Translations under genes and position numbers: made by a program
Notes under the pieces: model-generated
The model's input: only the letters and a program-made list of their open reading frames with translations
The model's database searches: none
Told to the model about the DNA's origin: nothing
Shown: one piece after another, positions 28,101-40,600 of the stretch
Position numbering within the stretch: position 1 is the first letter of the stretch
Layout: each line of letters begins with the position of its first letter
Source of the DNA: Monoplex corrugatus
Lineage: Eukaryota > Mollusca > Gastropoda > Littorinimorpha > Ranellidae
Direction of reading: 5' to 3'
Length of the DNA: 64,000 bases
Assembly (NCBI GenBank): GCA_030674185.1
Contig: JAPXFY010000023.1
Span: 24,936,673 to 25,000,672, forward strand

Positions 28101-31100
28101 CAACATGTCAAGAGTGGTTAACATAACACAGATTACTGTCTGGGACATCATGGGTTTGAACTCCATCATTTAGTTAGACAAAGATGATTGTAGAATAATC
28201 AGCTGTCTGGGACATCATGGGTTTGAACTCTATCATTTAGAGACAAAGATGATTGTAGAATAATCAGCCCTGACCATCACTTCCCAGAGTTGAGTGTGCT
28301 TTGAGCTTATGGGAAAGTCCGGAAATACGCAGATGAGTTTCATCCACCTTATGTATGCGCCATGGAAGATGTTTCTCATATTTCCTAATCAGCTGTGCAT
28401 ACAGGTGTCTGTGTTTCTTGAGCCTGGCTGACGCCAGGATAGATTATAAAAGTAAGCATAGGTCACTGGCCTGTCATGAAGTCTCAATTCAGAATGAAAC
28501 CTGGAGTATCTCTCTATTATACCCATTCTTATCATCATGCTCTGTGGAAAATTGTCCCAAATGGGTGGATGACCTCAGTGTCAGTAGGTTTGGGGTGTTT
28601 TGGAGAGCCAAAATGAGCGGATGACCTTGGTGTCAGTAGTTTTAGGGTGTGTTAGTGAGTCGAAATGAGTGGGTGACATTGGTGTCAGTAGGTTTAGGGT
28701 GTGTTAGTGAGCCGAAATGAGTGGGTGACATTGGTGTCAGTAGGTTTAGGGTGTGTTAGTGAGCCGAAATGAGTGGGTGACATTGATGTCAGTAGGTTTA
28801 GGGTGTACTGGAGAGTCGAAATGAGTGGGTGACATTGATGTCAGTAGGTTTAGGGTGTGCTGGAGAGTCGAAATGAGTGGGTGACATTGATGTCAGTAGG
28901 TTTAGGGTGTGCTGGAGAGCTGAAATGAGTGGGTGACATTGGTGTCAGTAGGTTTGGCGTGTGCTGGAGAGCCAAAATGAGTGGGTGACATTGGTGTCAT
29001 TAGTTTTGGGATGTGTTGGAGAGCTGAAATGAGTGGATGACATTGGTGTCAGTAGGTTTGGGATGTGTTGGAGAGCTGAAATGAACAGTGTGGGGGTAGT
29101 GATACTGGAGCATTATGGAAGATGAGGCAGCAAACAGAAGGAAGAAAATATTATGATCAACATAAGTAAAGCATGGTATCATCTTCTGCACTTTGAATGA
29201 TATTCATGTCACTGATGTCGTACCAGCATTTTTCTGTCTGCATTCATGGCTTGTCTGTCTCCAGCTTTTCTGACATGATTATTCAAGGCATTTTGTCTTT
29301 TTTTTTCCACATTATTTTAACCTTGAATGATTTCTTGCAGTGTTTTGCCTTCTATTGCTCCAAAGTGTGTGCAGAAATTGTTTGCTTTTGATAATGTGTG
29401 TGTTTTAGTTTGTAGGTTTAGTGCTCCTACATTATCTTAAATCTTATGTTCTGCTTGAATTTATTTTTCACATTTACATTGTGTGTTCATACTTATTTTT
29501 GCAGAGTTTGAATTCTGGTAGAGATGCTGTTGGTGTTGTGTGTATCTGTGACCAACACCATTTGCTTTCTCTGGATTGTTGCCATCTTGTGAAAACATGT
29601 TCCTACAAACCAATCAAACTGACAATCTTACTGTTTTGTGCTGATCTGTTGGAAAAAAATGACAAAAATGACTTTTATCAAGATACAAATTGAACATTGC
29701 TGAAGATATTGTATTATCTTTTTGTCTGAGAGAATTTCTGCAGCATCTGTCATATCACACACAAGAGTCTTACCGCATCTTTGGTTAAACATTCACACAT
29801 GGTCAGTGACACTGAGACTTTTGTCTTTAGAGGTATCTCTCATAATTAAAACATGGAAACTGATATACTCCCATGAGGATGAGTAAAATCTGTGATAAGT
29901 CTCAAACTGATTTAAAAGAAATGCATTCGAATTAAATTTAAGCCCCACTTTTAAAAAGTTTTATTATCATTAAGACATTTATCCTGAAACATACTTTAAA
30001 CAGTTGAAACATAGTATGGTTGTTAAACAGTTTGATAATTTACCATTGATATTTTCCCCCTAATGTTAGTGTAGACTTATTTGGAAGATGGAATTTTAAA
30101 TGGAATTACTGTTACTTAAGAGTTGTATCTTTAGAAAGTGATTTTAGACTATATTTTTCTGAATTATAGTTTATAGCCTTATCCCTCATTGAAATGATAA
30201 GTTAAATTTTAACATTTCTAAAGACTATCATAGTTTTCTAATCTTTTTAAAATTCTGTAAACCTAACGGAGGAGTTTAATCCTGAATGAGTGCAGTTTTC
30301 TTATGTTTACATAACCATTAACTTAACATAATTTTGTAGAAACACACATTACTAATACAATATTTCATAATCAAAACATCTCTTTCTCCGTGTTGAAGTT
30401 GCTGTGCCTCACTGACAGACATAATCGCCAGAGTTTTATGTTACTGTTCATCTTGTGTTTTGACGCCTGATTTGCCTTAGACTTGTGTTTTTTCTGTTAT
30501 AACAACACTGCAGAGTGGACTGCCCATCTGTGTCAGATAGACAAAGTACAGATATGGACTAGAATTTACAGATAGGGACTAGAATTTACAGATAGGGACT
30601 AGAATTTACAGATATGGACTAGAATTTAAGGCCATGTCAGATAAAGTACAGATATGGGCTAGAATTTACAGATAGGGACTAGAATTTAAGGCCATGTCAG
30701 ATAAAGTACAGACATGGACTAGAATTTACAGATATGGACTAGAATTTAAGGCCATGTCAGATAAAGTACAGACATGGACTAGAATTTACAGATATGGACT
30801 AGAATTTAAGGCCATGTCAGATAAAGTACAGATATGGGCTAGAATTTACAGATATGGACTAGAATTTAAGGCCATGTCAGATAAAGTACAGACATGGACT
30901 AGAATTTACAGATATGGACTAGAATTTACAGATATGGACTAGAATTTAAGGCCATGTCAGGTAAAGTACAGACATGGACTAGAATTTACAGATATGGACT
31001 AGAATTTACAGATATGGACTAGAATTTAAGGCCATGTCAGATAAAGTACAGACATGGACTAGAATTTACAGATATGGGCTAGAATTTACAGATATGGACT

Positions 31101-34100
31101 AGAATTTAAGGCCATGTCAGATAAAGTACAGATATGGGCTAGAATTTACAGATATGGACTAGAATTTAAGGCCATGTCAGATAAAGTACAGACATGGACT
31201 AGAATTTACAGATATGGACTAGAATTTAAGGCCATGTCAGATAAAGTACAGATATGGGCTAGAATTTAAGACCATGTCAAAGTAGAGATATGGACTAGAA
31301 TTTAAGGCCATGTCAGATAGGCAAAGTACAGACATGGACTAGAATTTAAGACCATGTCAAAGTACAGATATGGACTAGAATTTAAGACCATGTCAGATAG
31401 GCAAAGTACAGACATGGACTAGAATTTAAGACCATGTCAGATAGGCAAAGTACAGATATGGACTAGAATTTAAGACCATGTCAAAGTACAGATATGGACT
31501 AGAATTTAAGACCATGTCAAAGTACAGTTGGACTGATTTAGGCATGTCAAAGTACAGATTGGACTAGAATTTAAGACCATGTCAGATAGACAAAGTACAG
31601 ATATGGACTAGAATTTAAGACCATGTCAGATAGACAAAGTACAGATATGGACTAGAATTTAAGACCATGTCAATCAGATATGGACTAGAATTTAAGCATG
31701 TCAAAGTACAGACTGACTAGAATTTAAGACCATGTCAGATAGCAAAGTACAGATATGGACTAGAATTTAAGGCCATGTCAAAGTACAGATATGGACTAGA
31801 ATTTAAGACCATGTCAGATAGACAAAGTACAGATATGGACTAGAATTTAAGACCATGTCAGATAGCAAGTACAGATATGGACTAGAATTTAGACATGTCA
31901 AGTACAGATATGACTAGATTTAGCCATGTCAAAGTACAGATATGGACTAGAATTTAAGACCATGTCAGATAGGCAAAGTACAGAATATGGACTAGAATTT
32001 AAAGACCATGTCAAAGTACAGATATGGACTAGAATTTAAGGACCATGTCAAAGTACAGATATGGACTAGAATTTAAGACCATGTCAGATAGGCAAAGTAC
32101 AGATATGGACTAGAATTTAAGACCATGTCAAAGTACAGATATGGACTAGAATTTAAGACCATGTCAAAGTACAGATATGGACTAGATTAAGACCTGTCAA
32201 TACAGATATGGACTAGATTAAGCATGTCGATAGAAAGTACAGATATGGACTAGAATTTAAGACCATGTCAAAGTACAGATATGGACTAGAATTTAAGGCC
32301 ATGTCAAAAAGTACAGATATGGACTAGAATTTAAGACCATGTCAAAGTACAGATATGGACTAGAATTTAAGACCATGTCAGATAGACAAAGTACAGATAT
32401 GGACTAGAATTTAAGACCATGTCAGATAGCAAAGTACAGATATGGACTAGAATTTAAGACCATGTCAGATAGACAAAGTACAGATATGGACTAGAATTTA
32501 AGACCATGTCAGATAGACAAGTCAGATATGGACTAGAATTTAAGAACGTCAGATAGACAAAGTACAGATATGGACTAGAATTTAAGAATGTCAGATAGAC
32601 AAAGTACAGATATGGACTAGAATTTAAGACCATGTCAGATAGACAAAGTACAGATATGGACTAGAATTTAAGACCAGTCGATAGACAGTACAGATATGAC
32701 TAGAATTTAAGACATGTCAGATAGACAATACAGAATGGACTAGAATTTAAGAACAGTCAGATAGACAAAGTACAGATATGGACTAGAATTTAAGAACGTC
32801 AGATAGACAAAGTACAGATATGGACTAGAATTTAAGAATGTCAGATAGACAAAGTACAGATATGGACTAGAATTTAAGACCATGTCAGATAGACAAAGTA
32901 CAGATATGGATAAGAATTTAAGACCATGTCAGATAGACAAAGTACAGATATGGATAAGAATTTAAGACCATGTCAGATAGACAAAGTACAGATATGATAA
33001 GAATTTAAGACCATGTCAGATAGACAAAGTACAGATATGGATAAGAATTTAAGAACATGTAACAATAGACAAAGTACAGATATGGATAAGAATTTAAGAC
33101 CATGTCAGATAGACAAAGTACAGATATGGACTAGAATTTAAGACCATGTCAGATAGACAAAGTACAGATATGGATAAGAATTTAAGAACATGTCAGATAG
33201 ACAAAGTACAGATATGGACTAGAATTTAAGACCTGTCAGATAGACAAAGTACAGATATGGATAAGAATTTAAGACCATGTCAGATAGACAAAGTACAGAT
33301 ATGGATAAGAATTTAAGAACATGTAACAATAGACAAAGTACAGATATGGATAAGAATTTAAGACCATGTCAGATAGACAAAGTACAGATATGGATAAGAA
33401 TTTAAGAACATGTAACAATAGACAAAGTACAGATATGGATAAGAATTTAAGACCATGTCAGATAGACAAAGTACAGATATGGATAAGAATTTAAGAACAT
33501 GTAACAATAGACAAAGTACAGATATGGATAAGAATTTAAGAACATGTAACAATAGACAAAGTACAGATATGGATAAGAATTTAAGAACATGTAACAATAG
33601 ATAAAGTACAGATATGGACTAGAATTTAAGAACATGTCATATCAGACTAAACAAAATTATGGATTGGAACTTAAGAATATGTCAGATAGACAAAGCACAG
33701 TGGTGAATTAGAACTTAACCATGTGGTACAATACATAATAAAAGTGTATTGTAAGACAATGGCGTAAACTTACAGGAGCCAACTTGTCAGCAGGTAGTAA
33801 TTGTTTTTAATGTTTGCTGCTTTTGTGTAAACATTTCCTAGTAAAGTGTACATATGTTTAGAAAGGAGAAATCCTGAACTGCACATAAAACAAACGCCTG
33901 TTTGCAGGAGAAAGTGAAATTACAGAGTGTTAGAATAAAAATCACATCTGTGCACATGTGATGAGAAGTACAAAAAAAACCAACCAAACTGAGCGACAAC
34001 CTGCATTCCATCAGTGACTGATGTGCTAAAAATACCCTTCATCATGTGCTCGAACCTCTCTTGTTGTTTTAGAACCAAAGACGAGGACATAGCTCATAAT

Positions 34101-37100
34101 CATCTCCAGAGTCACTGTCAACAAGAGTCCCAACTTGTCAGCCTCATGGTCAGTCCCACTCTCACTCATTTTTGTGCAAAAACTTGTAGAAATCAATCGA
34201 GGAACAGCAAAATGGCGACCGTGTGAAAGGAAGAAGGCAGAGGCCACGCAAAAAAAGCCTTCTGATTGGTCAGTTTGTATTTGCTTTATAGATTGAACAG
34301 CATTTAGCGGGAGATACAAATGAAGCCATGATTGTGGCTCATCATGTTTTGACGGTAAAGCCACAATCGTGGCTCATCGTGCCAGCAGGTTAAGACTGTG
34401 CCAGACAAAGCACAGTGATGGATTAGAACATTGAAACATCTGAGACAAAGCAAAGTTATGGATTAGAACTTAAGACCATGTCAGAAAGAAAAGTTATGGA
34501 TTAGAAATATGGATTAGAATTTACATGCCAGACCATCGAAACACAGTTATGGATTAGAATGCACATTCTTTCAGTAGGCTTAGTGCAAATTTGGTGGTGT
34601 CTGTAATAGATATTGTATTTCAGTTTGCACCTAAACCAGTCTGAATCTGGACATACACGTGAACATTCATTACGTTTACCACATCCCCTGAAGGACCCAG
34701 TCCACTCTGCCGCATGTCGTTTGTGCACCTGGCTTGATGTTGTTGCCATTATTGAGTTGTTGTGGCCGTGTTCCCCCTTGCAGTCAGGGGTTGGGAGGTT
34801 GTATGTGTAGGGTTGTGTTGTGTTTGCTCTAACCAGGCTGAACATCACCACCCTCAGGCAATGCACGACCCTTCCATGTCCGACGAGACCATGGGCCTGC
34901 TGGGAGAGGAGCTGCCTCGCTCTGGTCAGCCCTTGAGGCTGGGGTAAGTGCTTCATTGTGGTGTTATGACTGTAGTGATGGTTAAAAGACTGAGAGCTGC
35001 CTTGCTCCGGTCAACCTTGAGACTGGGTTAAGTGCTTCGTTGTGGAGTTATGACTGTAATAATGGTTGAAATACCAAGAGCTGGCTCGCTCTGGACAAGC
35101 TCTAAAGCTGGGAGTGAGTGTGACACTACAAGCAAGTGTCACTTGTTGGGGATGTTACACATATTTGAGGTGCATATACTACATTCATAAAACACAAGTT
35201 TCAGCGTGTGTGGTGTACAATACCTTTCCTTATTCAGCATTTCAACTGTATGAATTTACTAAAACCTTCAACCTATTCTGTGACAAGTTAAAGAAAGTGG
35301 CTAAACTTCCATGCTTACAAGAGACAAGTGGCAAAATAAACTACACACAAAATCAGTGTCACATGATATAAGTACTGTGGATGAAAAAAACAATGGATGT
35401 ATGATAAAATGACAACAGAAAGAAACAGGCTGTACTTCATCATAACCCCTGTGTTGATGGCGGGAGCTCTTACAGTATAAATGGTATCCCCACCTTCTGG
35501 AAATTCTTTGCTGGAAATTTCCTATTTTCTGTCACTCTCTTTGTTTTTTCTTCCTCATTTGCTTTCTGTCATTTCTTTCTATCATTTTTTGCCTAGCTGA
35601 TCCATTTACCTGTATGTGTTTGATAAAGTTTTGCATACCTTACTTTCTCTTATGATTGATAATTGGGTACATGTTTAATATAGTGCAATTTTGGCTCTAG
35701 GGATGTGATGTATGCGGAAACGATTTTAGATAATTTAGGCCCTTGTTTATGTATGTTTTGGTGTCCTTACTTATGTTTCAGTTTTTATTTAGGTATGTTG
35801 TTTAAATCCCCTGTGCGATAAATTGGACGGAGTGGTCAACACGAGGGGCATCTTCTTAGATTAAGTGCGCAAATGCATTGATATGTGTTTTTAATTTTCT
35901 TTTCCCTTTTTTTTTTCTTGCTGAAGTATTGTGTATGTTTTGAAACGGCAATTGCCCTGATATGGCTGTATGCAGTTGGCTAAGGTTTAAACAAAAATAA
36001 CAATAATATTTTTTCATCATAGCCAGCATGTTTGTGAATTAGACAGCTGGTAATAGTTGACCACAGCTGTTCATCAGAGGTGTTTGCTCCCAGCACCTGA
36101 GTGTGCAGAATTGAACCAACCTTGTACATTGAATTATACCCATAACGTGTGTCCCATACAGTGTATTATATAGTGTATATAATGCAGATATTTTGATTGT
36201 CGGAAAGAACATTGAAATTGTTTAGAAAACTGGCTGCTGAGCTTTCGCCATTCATTCACTCATCAGTTGTACTTTGTCTTCCAGTTGGATAGTGTGGGTT
36301 TGAGTCTGCTAGGTACCACTTGATGGATAAAGGGTGGTTTTTGTTGTTGTTGTTACTGTTGTTGTTGATCTCCATAGAGATTGTTGGGTACCTCATGGAT
36401 AAAGGATGGAGATTTTTTAGATCTCCATAGAGATTGTAGCCAATGTAGGGTACTTCATGGTGGATAGAGGTTGGGTTTTTTTTTAGATCTCCATAGAGAT
36501 TGTAGGGTACTTCATGGTGGATAGAGGTTGGGTGTTTTTTAGATCTCCATAGAGATTGTTGGGTACTTCATGGTGGATAAAGGGTGGAGATTTTTTTTAG
36601 ATCTCTGAGTGTGTTGGGTACCTCATAAATGTGGAGATATTCTACCTCATAAATGTGGAGATATTCTAGATCTCCGTTGAGTGTGTTGGGTACCTCATGG
36701 TATATATAAATGGTGGAGGTTTTTTTTTTTTTTTAGATCACCTTGGTCAACATACCTGCACACCTGGTTGTATCTGAACTTCCTTTGTGCGTATGCAAAT
36801 GCAAAACATGAAATACACACGTCATAAATCTTTTAACCCGTGTCAGTGCTGGAAGTCTTAAGGAGACGCTGAAACGCCCAGCATATACATATGCTCCCTG
36901 AAAATGAACTATGGCTGATAGGGTAAACAAATCACTTGCGTATCGGAGTGCCTTTGAGAGTTGTAGCCCTTGAACAGAGGGGGAAAAATAAGGCACACTT
37001 AGACCACTGGACTCAGAAACGTGGACTGAACACACCACCACAGGCGTGTGCTTATCCTGGTCTGTGTTCAAGGTAGGCCTGAACCTGTGGAGATCTCCAT

Positions 37101-37327
37101 GCTCTGGATGCCTTCGTACTTCCCTGTTGTCCCGCCCCCCACCTCTGTGCAAACAACATCCCAGACTAATAATAATCACCATTAATAATGATTGGACAAC
37201 TGTTGCTCCTTTCACCCAGCACACAATGCTGTACAATTTATGGCTTTTCATAATTGTACAGATGGCGCCTGTGAACATATGTACGCATGCATGCGCGCAC
37301 ACACACACACACACACAGAGACACACA

Positions 37328-37404
<77 letters not shown>

Positions 37405-37587
37405 CACACACACACACACACACACACACAGCACAACACATTCACACACACACACAATCAGCACAACACATTTTGAGGATTGAAGAGGTGGACACTAGTG
37501 AAAGAACTGCTGGGAAAGATATGCTGTACTGTGCAGTTCCCATAATGTATTGAATGATTGATTTACAGGTGTATGTGTTTGTGTACG

Positions 37588-37629
<42 letters not shown>

Positions 37630-40600
37630 CGCACATATGTGTGTGTATGTGTGTGTTTTTTGCTTTTGTTACCATGTTACTTGCACCTAGAAGGCTTTGA
37701 AATGGATAATTTGCACAATATAAATGGAATTACTATTATTATTATTATTAGGAAAGCATATACCTTCTTTTTGTCTTTTCTCATCACATAAAAATTGATG
37801 ATTCCAAAATCTGTAATATCCCATTCACATTTCTATAATTATTTTGTTCTTAAATTGATTTGGAGGCAGGTAAACATCCCAAATGTATGTTCCAGAGATT
37901 GATAGAGCAAAGTGTTTGGAGAACATAGTTAAAGAACGTCTCTTTAATTATTTCGTGTTGATCCAAACAAAGATAGTGTTTAGGACTGTGCCCTTGTCAA
38001 GATATTCTGCGATGTGAACAGATTCGTTGCTGGTGTGATCTTGAGGGAGCGTATACCACCGTTTGAGCGACTGTTGTGGCGAGCTTGCCGTGGCAACGTC
38101 TTTCTCAGACAGGCAGAAATTGAATCTCCACTGGAAGACCCTGTGACTGTGAGTGGTGTGGTTTTGATTTTTATGTATTAAATTTTAACCCTGTGACTCC
38201 CACGCCATATCCACCAGCAGCTAATACTTAACCCTTTGGCTTCCTCATCATTGGTCTATGGTTTTGCTTTGCTAGCATGGTTGATGATGCAGAATGCTGG
38301 TGGACAGGGTTTGTCAGTCAAAGGGTTAAAATGTGAAGCACAGTGTATTTTCATTTTACGTGTAACTGAAATTTCAAGTACAACGTGTTTTGATTTGACA
38401 TGTAACTGAAACATAAAGCATGAAAGGATTGAGAACCTTTGATCACAGTTGGCTAAAGCAACAAACTGATTGATAAACCATACAGTTAGACTGGCAGAAA
38501 TTGAATATTCTTTGGAAGACCCTGTGACCGTGAATGGTGTGGTAGGTTGGAGTATGCTGTGTTAGGAAAAAGGCTGTGACTTTTACTGGCTATTGTTTGT
38601 TGTTTCTGGAATTGTTTTGTATCCAACCCGTCCGGTTTTTCTTTTGACATGCTGATGAAAAGTATGAGCTTTCAACATGTAGTTTAAGTTTTATTCATAA
38701 GCAATAATTGTGCAATACTTTTAAAAATTGTCATTTTTACTTACAATTGCTAAGACCTGAAAGTCTTTGGAGATACTGTGCAGTTATGTCTTGTGTTTAT
38801 TGTCATATTTCTTATGGAAACTGCGTCAAACGTTTCATAAAAATATTTGCTGGGAATGAAGGTAAGGGAGGCAAAACAGAGAAGAGAGAAAGGTAACAGT
38901 TGATAGCAATGATGTGTCTGTAATGTTTATATTGACTGAAGTGAAATGTCTGGAAAGTTTCCATATCATGAGTGCACAGTACTTTTGATAATAAATCATT
39001 TTTGCATAGCACTATTGTTGGAATTGATCTGGACACTGCGCATTATACATTTTATAAGACAGACTGTAGTAATATGTACGGAGGTGCTAGTTACGGTCTT
39101 AATTCTGATTCACATTAAGAAAACATCATTACCTGTTAACATAAAATGTAAACAACTCAACATGGACATAACTAATGCACACATTTATCATTGATTGTTG
39201 AAGATTTCATCTTACTCAGTTTCAGTTTTTCCTGACAATTGTTTGATGGTTGCAGGGTGACCAAGTGTACAAGTCTGTCTTCATCATCTTTTTCCAAGGT
39301 GACCAGCTGAAATCTCGGGTCAAGAAGATCTGCGAGGGGTGAGTCCAAAAGGCTTGATTAACCCTTTGACTCATGCACCTTACCCACCAGCCGCAAGAGC
39401 ATGGGTTCATTGATTTCCTTTTTTTAAAAAAGTACTTTTTGTAAGGGAAACATGATTGAGGACACAAAGTGCTTTTATTACTTTCTTTTGTTTGTGTTTA
39501 ATGGTGTGGTTGTTATTATATATGTGTTAAGTATGCGTGTATTCAATTCGATGGAAATACATCAGAGCTGTTCAAAGTGAGGAGTGGTGTTAAGCAGGGT
39601 TGTGTCCTGGCACCCACTGTCTTTGCCATTTATTTTGCTGCTCTCCTTCACCATGCTTTTGATGGGAGCGAGGATGGAGTTGACCTCAAAACCAGGTTCA
39701 ACGGATCTCTTTTCAATCTGAAAAGACAAGTCGAAACAACTGACGACTGAAGTGTTGATCAGAGAGTTGCTTTTCGCTGATGATGCTGCGATAGCGGCTC
39801 ACAGTGAAATCGAGCTTCAAAGATTAGTCGATCGTTTAGCGGAAATGTGCGATCTCTTCGGGTTAACAATCAGCGTCAAGAAATCTGAGGTAATTGGGCA
39901 AGGGACAAACTCACCACCAGAGATAAAACTCGGTGGTGAATGTCTGAAAACAGTAGGTAAGTTTGTTTACTTGGGATCCGCCATAAACATCGACCCTATT
40001 TTTGGATGAGGAATTGACAAGCAGAATAGAAAAGACTACAGCCGCATTCCAGAAACTTTTGAAAAGAGCATGGAAAAATGATAGGCTTAGGATAAAAACC
40101 AACACTCCTTTATGGGAGTGAGACATGGACGTTGTATGCTGGTCAGGAGAGGAGGTTAAATAGTTTTCATATGAGGTGTTTACAAAAAATTTTGAAAATT
40201 AAATGGCAAGATAAGAATCCCGGATACAGAAGTGCTCGAAGAGCTGGCATTCAGTCACTATATCCCATCCTGCAGTCTCAGCGTCTCAGGTGGCTTGGTC
40301 ACGTTGCGCACATGGATAACTCCAGAATCCCCAAGCAGATACAGTATGGAGAACTGTCTTGAGGGCACGCGTAACGTTAAATGACCCAGGCTTCGCTTCA
40401 AGGATCAGTGTAAAATGTCCATGATGGAATTTTCTATCAGTGTTGAGATCTGGGATACGGTTGCCAGGATCGAGTGGGGTGGAGAGCTGCTGTTTTCGCG
40501 GGAGCAAAGAGCTATGAAGAGGATAGAGTGGAGCGGGCTATAGAGGCTAGACAAAGACTCAATGCTCCACGGTGGATGACTCCACAGTATACTACTACTG

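Noticed and set aside
30694..30942. 82-codon ORF with 20-residue repeats
   Set aside because: The 60 bp higher-order unit is a multiple of three; no other coding evidence.
30530..33720. CRISPR array
   Set aside because: Units are contiguous tandem repeats with no unique spacers, and the sequence is eukaryotic.
36733..37464. 243-codon reverse-strand ORF
   Set aside because: Half of it is translation of a (CA)n run and the rest shows no family resemblance.
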